Assembly: GCF_004358755.1 (NCBI RefSeq)
Contig: NZ_SMZY01000006.1
Location: 95,966 to 159,965, forward strand
Origin: Peribacillus frigoritolerans
Lineage (GTDB): Bacteria > Bacillota > Bacilli > Bacillales > Bacillaceae
DNA: 64,000 nucleotides
Reading direction: 5' to 3'
The position numbers and the translations under genes are program-made. The notes beneath the pieces are model-generated. The model was not told the DNA's origin and searched no databases. It worked only from the letters and a program-made list of their open reading frames with translations. Below are positions 51,227 to 59,994 of this stretch, piece after piece (within the stretch, counting starts at the first letter, position 1; every line of letters starts with the position of its first letter).

Positions 51227-51479
51227 TTATCAATCGCCTCCTTACTCCTATCCTTCCCCGAGCCAAGTTTGTCCCATACTATAGTATAGAAAAATAAATA
51301 AAGCTGCTCGCACCTATATAATTTTTTTAGCTAACGCTGTAAAGACGCTTAACTTAAAGATAAGCCGCCATTTAATTGAAGATCGTCCAACAATAATTTT
51401 TGCTGAATAGCTGAATAAAAAGTTTAAACATTGAATCCTTATTCCACAAGACTTCCTTTTACTTTAAAAGGAAGAGCTA

Positions 51480-51510
51480 CACATCGTTAAGCAATCGCAC
51501 TCGTTAGTCA
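51480..51510 (-). repeat. partial dispersed repeat copy
   Basis: The minus strand reads GACTAACGAGTGCGATTGCT, then TAACGATGTG. It is similar to copy 6 (GCGATTGCTTAACAAAGTG) with changes in the core. A neighbouring palindrome CTTCCTTTTA..TAAAAGGAAG lies at 51451-51473. Confidence 0.55.
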
Positions 51511-51599
51511 AACATACGTTAATTTAACATCTAACGAGGTAATATAATTATGTGGGATATACGATAAGATTTTTTAATCAATATTTGGGATTGGGAAGG

Positions 51600-52142
51600 A
51601 TGTTACCATTGTCAGACGAAAACAAAAAAAATATAATTTATCTCTTATCAGGTCCGCTCGGGGTTGGGAAATCAACAACTTCAAAAAAACTTGCTCAAAC
51701 TGTTAAAAAGTGCGTCCTTCTTGAGGGTGACTGTATACTACATATGTTTGAACACGGATCAAGAGCATCATGGGAGGACCGGTTAAGTCTCACTTGGGAG
51801 AATATCCTTGCTTTAACGAGGAATTTTATTCAACATGACTTCAATGTCGTGATTGACTTTGTTGTAGAAGATGAACTTGAGTGGTTTTGTAAACATATAT
51901 CAGATTTACAGGTAACATTGAAATATATCGTATTAAGAGCAGATAAAGAAAAACTAAGAGAACGTTTACGTATAAGGGGAGATTACGATTCATTAGAACG
52001 CTCTTTGTTTTTATTAAACAAACTGGAATCAGCACCCTCAAATAAAAAATTTATATACGATAATACGCTAAGAAATACAGCAGAGATAGTAGATGTAATC
52101 ATTAACGACACTAGATTTATTGTTAATATTAAAACGAGTTAG
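51600..52142 (+). CDS. P-loop kinase-like protein
   Basis: This encodes 180 residues. The ATG at 51600 follows GGGAAGG; the longer frame to 51552 has no ribosome site. Walker A is YLLSGPLGVGKSTTSKKLAQ; an acidic LLEGDCILHMF follows, as in gluconate or chloramphenicol phosphotransferase-like kinases. NVVIDFVVEDELEWF fits Walker B, and the lid contains LRERLRIRGDYDSLER. Substrate unknown: nucleoside, sugar or antibiotic. Single-gene unit preceded by a dispersed repeat. Confidence 0.78.
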   Translation: MLPLSDENKKNIIYLLSGPLGVGKSTTSKKLAQTVKKCVLLEGDCILHMFEHGSRASWEDRLSLTWENILALTRNFIQHDFNVVIDFVVEDELEWFCKHISDLQVTLKYIVLRADKEKLRERLRIRGDYDSLERSLFLLNKLESAPSNKKFIYDNTLRNTAEIVDVIINDTRFIVNIKTS

Positions 52143-52534
52143 TATTGAGATAACGATTAAAAATATGATCATAAGAAAAAGGAGAACAAGAAACAGCTAA
52201 GCTCTGAACAGGAAAGAGCAATGCTTTTGTACTGATGAAATTAAAAGATTATTGGATCACTTAATATGAGAAAGAACTATCTGGATTAAATCTTACTTCT
52301 TTTTTAAACACAAAAAGAGAGATATCTCCATTATTAGCATGCTGCAACGGATGGTGTATTGACCCCATTTTTATATCTACCTTTATTTTAAACAGGGTGC
52401 CAAAAAGTTAGAGCTTTTTGCACCCTTCTCCTGTTATTGTAACTACTGTTCCTGCGCTTTTGAAATGCTAAATTAATATTGACAAGCTTATTCCAATCAT
52501 CTGTTTGCTACTCATCATAATCGAAAAGTGTGTT
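52143..52534. terminator. spacer with terminator hairpin at 52395-52425
   Basis: The only clear structure is GGGTGCCAAAAAG (52395-52407) against CTTTTTGCACCC (52414-52425), with one unpaired base, which can end the P-loop gene or the converging LysM gene. The rest of the 392 bases holds no gene. Confidence 0.7.
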
Positions 52535-53867
52535 TTATCGAACATTAAACTCTTCTAATAGAAGTTCTTCGGTCTGTGGCATAGTTAAACCTAAATGCCA
52601 GCACCCCATTCCAGCTAACCCATATTCTCTCACAAGCTTGAATTTCCTAATAAGACTCCTAGGATCTTCAAACCACACTTCGTGCTGGATTCCATCTTTA
52701 TCAACATATCTGAACCACGGTGCTGCAGCTATTTCATCATAATGAACTTCACTTCGGTAGCCTGTATAAATATCAATAGCACGTTGTGTGGAATAAGCTT
52801 TCCCTGATCTTTTCTCGCCAGTAATTGTCCAATCATAAGCATACTGAGGAATTCCAAGCATGAGTTTAGATTTTGGTACGACAGAGACTGCATAATCTAA
52901 TGTGGCCCGGACTCTATTAATTGGAGCAATCGGTCCAGAAGGTCCGCCGGGCCAATGCCAGTCATATGTCATCAAAAACATTTTGTCTAAATATTTACCG
53001 AGTGTGGCATAATCATAAGCTATTGAATGAACTGGGTTAGAAGCTCCCTCTTTAGGAGGAACAGCCATCAATACTTCCATACCAGATGGATGTAATTTCT
53101 CGGACAACTCTTTTATAAACATGTTGAGATTTAATCTATCTGCTTTTTTAACTTGCTCAAAATCAATTACTACACCTTTATAATCATGACTATCTAAAAG
53201 AGAGTAGATATTATTTATCAGTTTTTTTCGTAGCCAAGGAGTGTTTATCAATCGATGTGTTAAATCTGGATCAAATCCTTTTTCACTTAGATTAGTAAGT
53301 GTTGCATATGGAGCAAGGTTTTCTTTCCAAGCTATCTTATGTGCCTGATTCTCTTCGCCTTCTATTAAATTTCCATTGTTATCAGATCGATATTCAAAAA
53401 CGAAAATTCCAGTGAGGGTCCTTTTATAATTTGAAAGCATCCAATCATTAGTATGTTTATCTTTTGGAACAAAGTAAGTACCTGTCCAGATATTCATTTT
53501 TTGCGGTCGAGATATGTGAATTTTTTGACCAGGGTATAAGACGCGATTTTTCAAGTGATTCACGTTCATTAATGAATTTTATTTTTATAGAATGTCGATT
53601 TGCTATCTCCCATAAGCTCTCTCCTGGTTGAACTATATACGAAGTTCCAGGAATTAAAATGGATTGGCCAATTACTAATTGTGAATTTTTTGCAAGACCG
53701 TTCAGTTTAGCAAGATACTCGCTTTTAACTTTATATTTTGAGGAAATTTTGGATAGGCTATCTCCATATTTTACTTCATGGATAACTTGAGCATTTAACT
53801 TTTGCGGAAGTACTAAACACAGTGAAATCAATATAAATAAAATAACAAGACCATACTTATTAAACAT
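52535..53867 (-). pseudogene. LysM plus GH18 spore-type glycosidase (YaaH/SleL-like), frameshifted
   Basis: The gene starts at the ATG at 53867 (GGAGGGG upstream): signal peptide (about 1-26), LysM 1 (HEVKYGDSLSKISSKYKVKS) and the start of LysM 2 (YIVQPGESLWEIANRHSI). At about 53573-53590, in the run ATAAAAATAAAAT, the frame shifts by one base. The second frame continues LMNVNHLKNRVLYPGQKIHI and the GH18 domain to 52535, including GVVIDFEQV with the catalytic Glu and MFLMTYDWHWPGGPSGP. YaaH/SleL proteins cleave cortex peptidoglycan in spores. A one-base insertion in an A run explains it, whether a real mutation or an error. Confidence 0.85.
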
Positions 53868-54154
53868 TCCATTACCCCTCCTTTTCCAATTAGTGATTAG
53901 TATCAACAAAATAAGGAGTTTTCTACAAGGGATATTTTAACAACCGAATAAGAATTCTCAAATGTAAGATCACAAATTTCGATGTTTAGCTTTCATTCCC
54001 GATAAGAAATTAAGATAATTCTATTTGTTTACTGGCCAATGCGCCTTCCTGCCTAGTAAGAATAAACCGACGCTGTGTTGGAGATTCTTATAAATGGTAT
54101 AAGGAATTTTAGTTTTAATTATTAAAACAAATTTGATAATTAAGGAGTTGCAAT

Positions 54155-54766
54155 ATGTCAAACGTTAATCTTGCCGTAATCTATTATAGTTCCACCGGAA
54201 CAAATTACCAGCTGGCAAAATGGGCAGCTGAAGGTGGCAAAGAAGCAGGAGCAGATGTAAAAATATTAAAAATACCAGAACTTGCCTCTGAATCGGCAAT
54301 TGCCTCAAATCCTGCTTGGGCAGCTCATGTAGAGGAAGCCACCTGTGTTCCGCCTGTTTCATTAGTTGATTTGGAGTGGGCAGATGCCATTATATTCAGT
54401 GTTCCAACACGATTTGGGAATGTACCAGGTCAGGTTAAGCAATTTTTGGATACAACTGGCGGACTCTGGTTTAGTGGAAAGCTTGCGAATAAGGTAGTGA
54501 GTGCAATGACTTCTGCACAAAATCCACATGGAGGACAAGAAGCGACTATATTATCCTTATATACAACCATGTATCATTGGGGAGCTATAGTTGCTTCACC
54601 AGGCTACACTGATCCCGTAGCATTTTCAGCAGGTGGAAATCCATATGGAACAAGTGTAACCGTTGATCAAAACGGAAAAATGGTTGAAGATGTACAGGCT
54701 GCGGTTAAACATCAAGCTAAACGTACAGCAACTGTTGCCGAATGGGTTAAAAAAGCAAACCAATAA
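54155..54766 (+). CDS. wrbA: NAD(P)H:quinone oxidoreductase, WrbA type
   Basis: This encodes 203 residues with AAGGAG 7 bases upstream. Flavodoxin-like fold: FMN phosphate loop YYSSTGTNYQLAKWAAE, then IIFSVPTRFGNVPGQVKQFL and TTGGLWFSGKLANKVVSAMT, and SAQNPHGGQEATILSLYTTM. WrbA enzymes reduce quinones with two electrons and limit redox stress. Length is typical. It stands alone, followed by a strong terminator. A stress-related role would agree with the Ohr genes further on. Confidence 0.92.
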   Translation: MSNVNLAVIYYSSTGTNYQLAKWAAEGGKEAGADVKILKIPELASESAIASNPAWAAHVEEATCVPPVSLVDLEWADAIIFSVPTRFGNVPGQVKQFLDTTGGLWFSGKLANKVVSAMTSAQNPHGGQEATILSLYTTMYHWGAIVASPGYTDPVAFSAGGNPYGTSVTVDQNGKMVEDVQAAVKHQAKRTATVAEWVKKANQ

Positions 54767-54801
54767 ACTAAAAGTTTTTTATCACTCTCCTAATATCACT
54801 A

Positions 54802-54831
54802 AATGACTTCGGTACTTCTTCCGAAGTCATT
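54802..54831 (+). terminator. terminator of wrbA
   Basis: AATGACTTCGG (54802-54812) pairs perfectly with CCGAAGTCATT (54821-54831), followed by ATTTATTTT. Confidence 0.88.
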
Positions 54832-54998
54832 ATTTATTTTCTTTATATATATAACAATTGTTTGGGTCACCTACAAATGAATCTCATGTTTTCTCCTTGC
54901 AATAACACATAAGGATGAAAGTTCTATATGAATTTTAATAAATTTAACGCAGACTATCTATAGTGGAGAAGGATAATACACTTCTGAAAACCTGTTCT

Positions 54999-55181
54999 TT
55001 AACCGTCTCCGCAGCCAAATGAGTTAATTAAAAATTTTTTTACAAGTTGAACTATATCTCCCCATTCAGCTTCTGTAACAGTAAGCTTCGGTTGTATAAA
55101 ACCTGAACATCTTCCACAAGCTCCAAATGTTACAGGAAAAGTATAACTATAAATACACATCCTGAACTTCCAAATAGGCAA
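54999..55181 (-). CDS. uncertain Cys-rich small protein
   Basis: An open frame of 60 residues starts at TTG without a ribosome site. The part TFPVTFGACGRCSGFIQPKL, then TVTEAEWGDIVQLVKKFLIN, looks like real protein with paired Cys (CGRC) and a C-terminal CGDG. It may be the end of a truncated gene. No family recognised. A hairpin (55189-55216) lies just upstream on the minus strand. Confidence 0.35.
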   Translation of the reverse strand: MPIWKFRMCIYSYTFPVTFGACGRCSGFIQPKLTVTEAEWGDIVQLVKKFLINSFGCGDG

Positions 55182-55188
55182 TATATAA

Positions 55189-55216
55189 AGAACCCCTCAT
55201 ACTTATAAGGGGTTCT
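55189..55216. terminator. hairpin AGAACCCCT / AGGGGTTCT
   Basis: A 9-base perfect stem (55189-55197, 55208-55216) with a 10-base loop, without a long T run on either side. It is probably a terminator relic. Confidence 0.7.
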
Positions 55217-55371
55217 CTACGTTCATCATTATTTTATTTCTTTCTCCAAGAAGATTAGTACTAGGTTTTGTATAGTAGAAGTATAATTATAAATGATAAT
55301 TCTTGAATCTCCCCAATGTGTCACAATGCTCCTTGATGATGGCTTACGAATAATAGAAATACAAGGAAAGC

Positions 55372-55527
55372 TGGAAAAAAGCGGAAGAGCTTGGCATTCA
55401 GCCGCTAGTTAAAATTACAGCCAACGGCAACGCTGGCGTAGATCCGAGCATTATGGGGATTGGACCGGTTGCAGCTGTGCAAAAAGCTTCAAGAAAAGGG
55501 GCTCAGCATCCTAACCTATACTCATAG
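55372..55527 (+). pseudogene. thiolase (acetyl-CoA acyltransferase) internal fragment
   Basis: A 51-residue frame without start reads [20 protein letters not shown], then [20 protein letters not shown] before a stop. ANAGVDPxxMGIGPVPA is the conserved thiolase stretch before the second catalytic Cys. Both catalytic Cys and the remainder are absent. The fragment is more GC-rich than its surroundings, hence an imported and decayed piece. Confidence 0.8.
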
Positions 55528-55682
55528 GCAGTACCTCCTTCCAATCATTTATTCTCCAATAAAGAACGATTGTTCTAAAATATTTATAAATTTCCATTCC
55601 AATTAAAATTCAAGCGTGGTTACGGCGGAATTGGCTATACAGTGAAGCTTTTCTCTGTCAGTCGACGTTCGTGCAAGGACCG

Positions 55683-55810
55683 TCAGTCCCGCATCGTATT
55701 ATGAATATTCTCCCCGAGATCTTCTGGAGTACGAGCATTTGTGAATTCGCCCTTCTCTGTCCCCCTTTCAAGAACAAAAGACAAAGGATTATTTTTGACT
55801 AAAAATTCTC
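55683..55810 (-). pseudogene. possible TetR-type C-terminal fragment
   Basis: In the frame ending near 55683 the minus strand reads IREFLVKNNPLSFVLERGTE, then KGEFTNARTPEDLGENIHNT. The pattern of a long helix followed by ERGxxxGEF is common at the C-terminus of TetR regulators. The N-terminal DNA-binding part is missing. It overlaps, in another frame, the 3' end of the L,D-transpeptidase gene. Weak assignment. Confidence 0.4.
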
Positions 55811-56760
55811 GTATTAAACTGTGTTGCACTTCGTTTCCAGTTGAATGTGTTATTTCCACCAGACTTGTTATATGGATTACTGAAACTAACTTCAATGACA
55901 GAAAGTTGTTTGAATTCATCATTTGATATTTTATTAAGTGTGGTACTTGCACTCACAATTAATGGCGTCTCATTAAAAGAATAAAGAGAATATTCATTTC
56001 TCTTCAATGTTTTTAAAAGGTATCGATCATTGGGAAGATTTCTCATTATATTCCATTGGGTACCATAGTCCCTATACAATAACTTAGCATCACTTATGAA
56101 ACCTATGGAGTGATTAAAGGTATTAATTATCACAATTTGTCCTTGAAACAACTTCTTTTTTGGTTTTTCTGAATTAATCTGGGCCGGCTTATGATGCTCT
56201 TTCTTTTTTGAAACATTCATAGATTTAACAGATTCTGTTATTTGATAACCTTCTTGATTTGCCACTTGGGCAAAGCTTTTTGATGTTTTCGTTATGATTA
56301 CAATAGTATCTGTGCTTATATGGTCAAATAGCCAACGAATTTCTCGGTTGTACATCCGAATGCAACCTTCAGAGATATGCTGACCTATTGATTTTTCATT
56401 ATTATTTCCATGAATAGCATATGTGGTTCCCCAGGTACCATTAATATTAAGACCGAGCCATCTATCCCCTAAAGGATTATCCGGTGATCCTCCAGGAATA
56501 TTCTTTTTATAATAAGGTCTATCCTTTATCTTATTTACAATTTTAAATGTACCTGTGGGTGTTTGGTTTTCAGGAGACCCTGTTGCTACTTTAAACGTTC
56601 TCTCTAAAACCCCTCTTTTAATAAAGCCTAATTCATTGCTATTTGTATTGATGATTATTAAGTCATTAGCTACTTTTAATTCAGCTCCATTTACCCATTT
56701 CGGATGAAAAGAAATGAAACTAAATGTAAGAAGTATTAAAAGCACAGCTGATTTAATCAA
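55789..56760 (-). CDS. L,D-transpeptidase (YkuD) with extra C-terminal domain
   Basis: This encodes 323 residues. Signal peptide (about 1-25, FSFISFHPKWVNGAEL). YkuD domain at about 30-160, with the catalytic signature AIHGNNNEKSIGQHISEGCIRM (shown here as HGNN..S..SEGCIRM, Cys nucleophile). A Lys-rich linker and a second, beta-rich domain of about 120 residues (GQIVIINTFNHSIGFISDAK) follow. These enzymes form 3-3 crosslinks in the wall or spore cortex. The last 20 residues overlap a TetR-like remnant and may be altered. Confidence 0.88.
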   Translation of the reverse strand: MIKSAVLLILLTFSFISFHPKWVNGAELKVANDLIIINTNSNELGFIKRGVLERTFKVATGSPENQTPTGTFKIVNKIKDRPYYKKNIPGGSPDNPLGDRWLGLNINGTWGTTYAIHGNNNEKSIGQHISEGCIRMYNREIRWLFDHISTDTIVIITKTSKSFAQVANQEGYQITESVKSMNVSKKKEHHKPAQINSEKPKKKLFQGQIVIINTFNHSIGFISDAKLLYRDYGTQWNIMRNLPNDRYLLKTLKRNEYSLYSFNETPLIVSASTTLNKISNDEFKQLSVIEVSFSNPYNKSGGNNTFNWKRSATQFNTRIFSQK

Positions 56761-56778
56761 GGTCCCTTCTCCCCTTTT

Positions 56779-56816
56779 AGTAAGTAGCTTAATATAGGTT
56801 ATCTACTTACTTTTTT
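56779..56816 (+). terminator. hairpin with T run upstream of the L,D-transpeptidase gene
   Basis: AGTAAGTAG (56779-56787) pairs with CTACTTACT (56803-56811), followed by TTTTT on the plus strand. The same GTAAGT/ACTTAC elements occur in the TetR operators near 59.3 and 59.9 kb, so it could be an operator as well. Confidence 0.55.
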
Positions 56817-56951
56817 ATATAACACTTATATCATAATTCTAAGCTACCTTAGCGACTAATGGATGTTAATGGATATTTAAGAAGGAGTAAATTAGCTTTT
56901 TTAAACGGTAAAGCCGATACAAAACTCCGATAGTCTATTTTGAGAATCACT

Positions 56952-57002
56952 AAAAAGCTCTAACAAATTCGTCAAGGCGATTTAGTTAGAGCTTTTTTTT
57001 TT
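56952..57002. terminator. bidirectional terminator of the ohr array
   Basis: AAAAAGCTCTAAC (56952-56964) pairs with GTTAGAGCTTTTT (56985-56997). T runs exist on both strands. It is 120 bases beyond the last ohr copy. Confidence 0.9.
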
Positions 57003-57123
57003 GAAGTATTCTCAAGTATCTATTCTTAGTTTTTCAGGTAAAACAAGGTTAAGCCCCTTATCTAACCATGCAAGAGTTTTATCACAGAGAAACTCACGCA
57101 TGATCAAGAATCCTATGCGCTAA

Positions 57124-57552
57124 TTAACCAACAACGTTCGATATTACTTCGATATTGCCATGAGTTGCTTTGGCATATGGGCAAACTTTATGAGCTTCTG
57201 CAACGATTTCCTCAGCCACGCTAGTTTCTACTCCTTTAATAGTGATGTCCATAGTAATTGCTAGGACATAGCCGTCGTCCGCATCCTTGCCGAGCGTAAC
57301 TTGAGAAGCAATTTTTATACCTTCGGTTTTAATATTCCTTTTTCTAAGAATAGTACCCATCGCACCTTCGAAGCATGCCGCAAATCCTGCAGCGAACAAT
57401 TGCTCGGGATTCGTTCCAGCTCCGTTACCACCTAATTCCTTGGGATATCTCAAGTCCACATTAAGATTCTCATCACTGGAAACCGCTTTGCCTTCTCTTC
57501 CGCCTTGAACGTTTACAGTAGCCGTGTATAATTTCTTTTCCATTTTAATCAT
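57124..57552 (-). CDS. ohr: Ohr-type organic hydroperoxide peroxidase, tandem copy 1
   Basis: This encodes 142 residues. Ohr reduces organic hydroperoxides with two Cys, reduced by lipoyl proteins. Visible: LRYPKELGGNGAGTNPEQLF (active-site Arg and Glu region), FAAGFAACFEGAMG (peroxidatic Cys) and AHKVCPYAKATHGN (resolving Cys). AAGGAGAG lies 9 bases upstream of the MIK start. The protein is identical to copy 3. It is the promoter-distal copy, ending near a strong terminator. Confidence 0.93.
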   Translation of the reverse strand: MIKMEKKLYTATVNVQGGREGKAVSSDENLNVDLRYPKELGGNGAGTNPEQLFAAGFAACFEGAMGTILRKRNIKTEGIKIASQVTLGKDADDGYVLAITMDITIKGVETSVAEEIVAEAHKVCPYAKATHGNIEVISNVVG

Positions 57553-57604
57553 TTTTAGAACTCTCCTTTTTATACTGGATTATTTTATACTCTTTGTGCG
57601 CTGA

Positions 57605-58033
57605 TTAACCAACAACGTTCGATATTACTTCGATATTGCCACGAGTTGCTTTGGCATATGGGCAAACTTTATGAGCTTCTGCAACGATTTCCTCAGCCAC
57701 GCTAGTTTCTACGCCTTTAATAGTGATGTCCATAGTAATTGCTAGGACATAGCCGTCGTCCGCATCCTTGCCGAGCGTAACTTGAGAAGCAATTTTTATA
57801 CCTTCGGTTTTAATATTTCTTTTTCTAAGAATAGTACCCATCGCACCTTCGAAGCATGCGGCAAATCCTGCAGCGAACAGTTGCTCCGGATTGGTTCCAG
57901 CTCCGTTACCACCTAATACCTTGGGATATCTCAAGTCCACATTAAGATTTTCATCGCTGGAAACCGCTTTGCCTTCTCTTCCTCCTTGAACGTTTACTAG
58001 AGCTGTATACAATTTCTTTTCCATTTTAATCAT
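57605..58033 (-). CDS. ohr: Ohr-type peroxidase, tandem copy 2
   Basis: This encodes 142 residues. It differs from copies 1 and 3 in a few places only: TALVNV for TATVNV, KVLGG for KELGG, and ATRGN for ATHGN. Both catalytic Cys are kept. The KVLGG change replaces the Glu near the active-site Arg loop and may weaken this copy. Start spacing to the neighbours is 481 bases. Confidence 0.92.
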   Translation of the reverse strand: MIKMEKKLYTALVNVQGGREGKAVSSDENLNVDLRYPKVLGGNGAGTNPEQLFAAGFAACFEGAMGTILRKRNIKTEGIKIASQVTLGKDADDGYVLAITMDITIKGVETSVAEEIVAEAHKVCPYAKATRGNIEVISNVVG

Positions 58034-58085
58034 TTTTGGAACTCTCCTTTTTATACTGGATTATTTTATACTCTTTGTGAGTTAA

Positions 58086-58514
58086 TTAACCAACAACGTT
58101 CGATATTACTTCGATATTGCCATGAGTTGCTTTGGCATATGGGCAAACTTTATGAGCTTCTGCAACGATTTCCTCAGCCACGCTAGTTTCTACTCCTTTA
58201 ATAGTGATGTCCATAGTAATTGCTAGGACATAGCCGTCGTCCGCATCCTTGCCGAGCGTAACTTGAGAAGCAATTTTTATACCTTCGGTTTTAATATTCC
58301 TTTTTCTAAGAATAGTACCCATCGCACCTTCGAAGCATGCGGCAAATCCTGCAGCGAACAGTTGCTCCGGATTGGTTCCAGCTCCGTTACCACCTAATTC
58401 CTTGGGATATCTCAAGTCCACATTAAGATTTTCATCGCTGGAAACCGCTTTGCCTTCTCTTCCGCCTTGAACGTTTACAGTAGCCGTGTACAATTTCTTT
58501 TCCATTTTTATCAT
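58086..58514 (-). CDS. ohr: Ohr-type peroxidase, tandem copy 3
   Basis: This encodes 142 residues, identical in protein sequence to copy 1 but with silent nucleotide changes, many shared with copy 2 (for example around the FAAGFAACF codons). This mosaic pattern points to gene conversion or unequal exchange in the array. The upstream leader, with TAAAAGGAGAG, is conserved. Confidence 0.92.
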   Translation of the reverse strand: MIKMEKKLYTATVNVQGGREGKAVSSDENLNVDLRYPKELGGNGAGTNPEQLFAAGFAACFEGAMGTILRKRNIKTEGIKIASQVTLGKDADDGYVLAITMDITIKGVETSVAEEIVAEAHKVCPYAKATHGNIEVISNVVG

Positions 58515-58563
58515 TTTTAGAACTCTCCTTTTAATACTGGATTATTTTGTACTCTTTGTGCGC

Positions 58564-58673
58564 TGATTAACCAACAACGTTCGATATTGCCACGAGTTGC
58601 ATTCGCATAAGGGCAAACCTGATGGGCTTCCTCGAACAGTAGCCGTGTTCAATTTCTTTTCCAACTTAATCAT
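58564..58673 (-). pseudogene. Ohr gene remnant, internally deleted copy
   Basis: It starts MIKLEKKLNTATV with the usual leader, then jumps to the end of the gene (EEAHQVCPYANATRGNIE in a different frame). The central part, including the peroxidatic Cys, is lost. About 322 bases are missing relative to the 481-base unit. Its residues (LNTATV, YANATRGN) differ from all intact copies, so it was an older, diverged member. Confidence 0.85.
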
Positions 58674-58725
58674 TTTTTGGACTCTCCTTTTAATATTGGA
58701 TTATTTTATACGCTTTGTGTCCTGA

Positions 58726-59154
58726 TTAACCAACAACGTTCGATATTACTTCGATATTGCCACGAGTTGCTTTGGCATATGGACAAACTCTATGAGCTTC
58801 CGCAACGATTTCCTCAGCTACGCTAGTTTCTACGCCTTTAATAGTGATGTCCATAGTAATTGCTAGGACATAGCCGTCGTCCGCATCCTTGCCGAGCGTA
58901 ACTTGAGAAGCAATTTTTACACCTTCGGTTTTTATATTCCTTTTTCTAAGAATAGTACCCATCGCACCTTCGAAGCATGCCGCAAATCCTGCAGCGAACA
59001 ATTGCTCCGGATTCGTTCCAGCTCCGTCACCACCTAATTCCTTGGGATATCTCAAGTCCACATTAAGATTCTGATCGCTGGAAACTGCTTTGCCATCTCT
59101 TCCGCCTTGAACGTTTACTAGAGCTGTATACAATTTCTTTTCCATTTTAATCAT
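58726..59154 (-). CDS. ohr: Ohr-type peroxidase, tandem copy 4 (promoter-proximal)
   Basis: This encodes 142 residues, the most divergent of the intact copies (GGRDGK, SSDQN, GGDGAG, EGVKIA, AHRVCPYAKATRGN), with both Cys present. It is first after the promoter and operator at 59254, so it is the likely ancestral copy from which the others were duplicated. A GAGTGTCC-type leader replaces the AGAGTTC of the other copies. Confidence 0.92.
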   Translation of the reverse strand: MIKMEKKLYTALVNVQGGRDGKAVSSDQNLNVDLRYPKELGGDGAGTNPEQLFAAGFAACFEGAMGTILRKRNIKTEGVKIASQVTLGKDADDGYVLAITMDITIKGVETSVAEEIVAEAHRVCPYAKATRGNIEVISNVVG

Positions 59155-59253
59155 TTTTAGGACACTCCTCTTAATATTGGATTTTTTTATACTCTAGCCA
59201 TACGGCTTTTGCTCACCGAATAGGCTTCATAAAAATTAAAGTTCGTTTTACTT

Positions 59254-59271
59254 ACTTACTAGAAGGTAAGT
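59254..59271. promoter_or_regulatory. TetR-type operator at the ohr promoter
   Basis: ACTTACTAGAAGGTAAGT: a perfect 6-base inverted half-site ACTTAC/GTAAGT with a 6-base spacer, 100 bases before the first ohr copy and just after the regulator stop. The same sequence with spacer TAATAG occurs at 59871. Confidence 0.85.
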
Positions 59272-59294
59272 TTTATTTATAAAATAAACCGTTC

Positions 59295-59858
59295 TTATGA
59301 TTTTCTTAAGAAACGGTTTAACTGGTTTAGTACATCGGCTAATACATCCTCGCCCAGAACACGCCGATATAATAATGCTCCCTTAATGCTGGATAATATA
59401 GTTACAGCTAAAAACTGAAGGTCTTCAGAATCATTTATGCTTTTTTCTTTTTGCGCCTCTGCAACAATTTCTTTAAGAATTGAGAGTTCTAATTTACTGA
59501 CTTCCTTAATTTTATTTTGAACAATATATGGCAGAGATTCATAATCAGTCTGTAAAGATGAAATCGGACATATTTCAGTCCACTCGAACCGTTCAGCCTG
59601 TTGTAGAATGAATTTTTTCAACTTCTCTTCTGCTGAAACGGAAGAATTTTTAATTGACAACAAGGAGTTTTGCAAGCGAATAGTAATCCGTTCGGTAATG
59701 GCAACCCCTAAATCCTCCTTTTTCTCAAAATGATAATGGATACTTGCCTTGGTCACGCCTAATTGTTTAGATATATCATCATAGCTAAACCCTACATATC
59801 CTTTTTGTTGTACTAACTTTATTGCTAAGTCTAAGATTTGATTTTTTCTATTTTCCAT
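59295..59858 (-). CDS. TetR family transcription regulator
   Basis: This encodes 187 residues from ATG at 59858 (GTG at 59864 is alternative; neither has a good ribosome site). The helix-turn-helix is DDISKQLGVTKASIHYHFEK, and the effector domain resembles the YxaF/LmrA-like TetR_C group (ISSLQTDYESLPYIVQNKI, ATILSSIKGALLYRRVLGED). It lies directly upstream of the ohr array on the same strand, with matching operators in front of both. It should repress itself and the ohr genes, replacing the usual MarR-type OhrR. Confidence 0.9.
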   Translation of the reverse strand: MENRKNQILDLAIKLVQQKGYVGFSYDDISKQLGVTKASIHYHFEKKEDLGVAITERITIRLQNSLLSIKNSSVSAEEKLKKFILQQAERFEWTEICPISSLQTDYESLPYIVQNKIKEVSKLELSILKEIVAEAQKEKSINDSEDLQFLAVTILSSIKGALLYRRVLGEDVLADVLNQLNRFLRKS

Positions 59859-59870
59859 ATCCACATATTA

Positions 59871-59888
59871 ACTTACTAATAGGTAAGT
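59871..59888. promoter_or_regulatory. TetR-type operator at the regulator promoter
   Basis: ACTTACTAATAGGTAAGT: same half-sites and spacing as the operator at 59254, 12 bases before the regulator start, indicating autoregulation. Confidence 0.85.
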
Positions 59889-59994
59889 GTCAAGGTAAAA
59901 GTTCGCAGGTGAGCTGAAATAATTTATTTAGTTCCGAAAAAAAGAAGATAACCAATTTTCATTATAAGAGATTATGTTGGATAACAACATTTCA

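Noticed and set aside
57124..59154. Ohr tandem copies as an assembly duplication
   Set aside because: The copies differ by many silent and several coding changes, and one is partly deleted, so simple assembly duplication does not explain them, although copy number should be checked.
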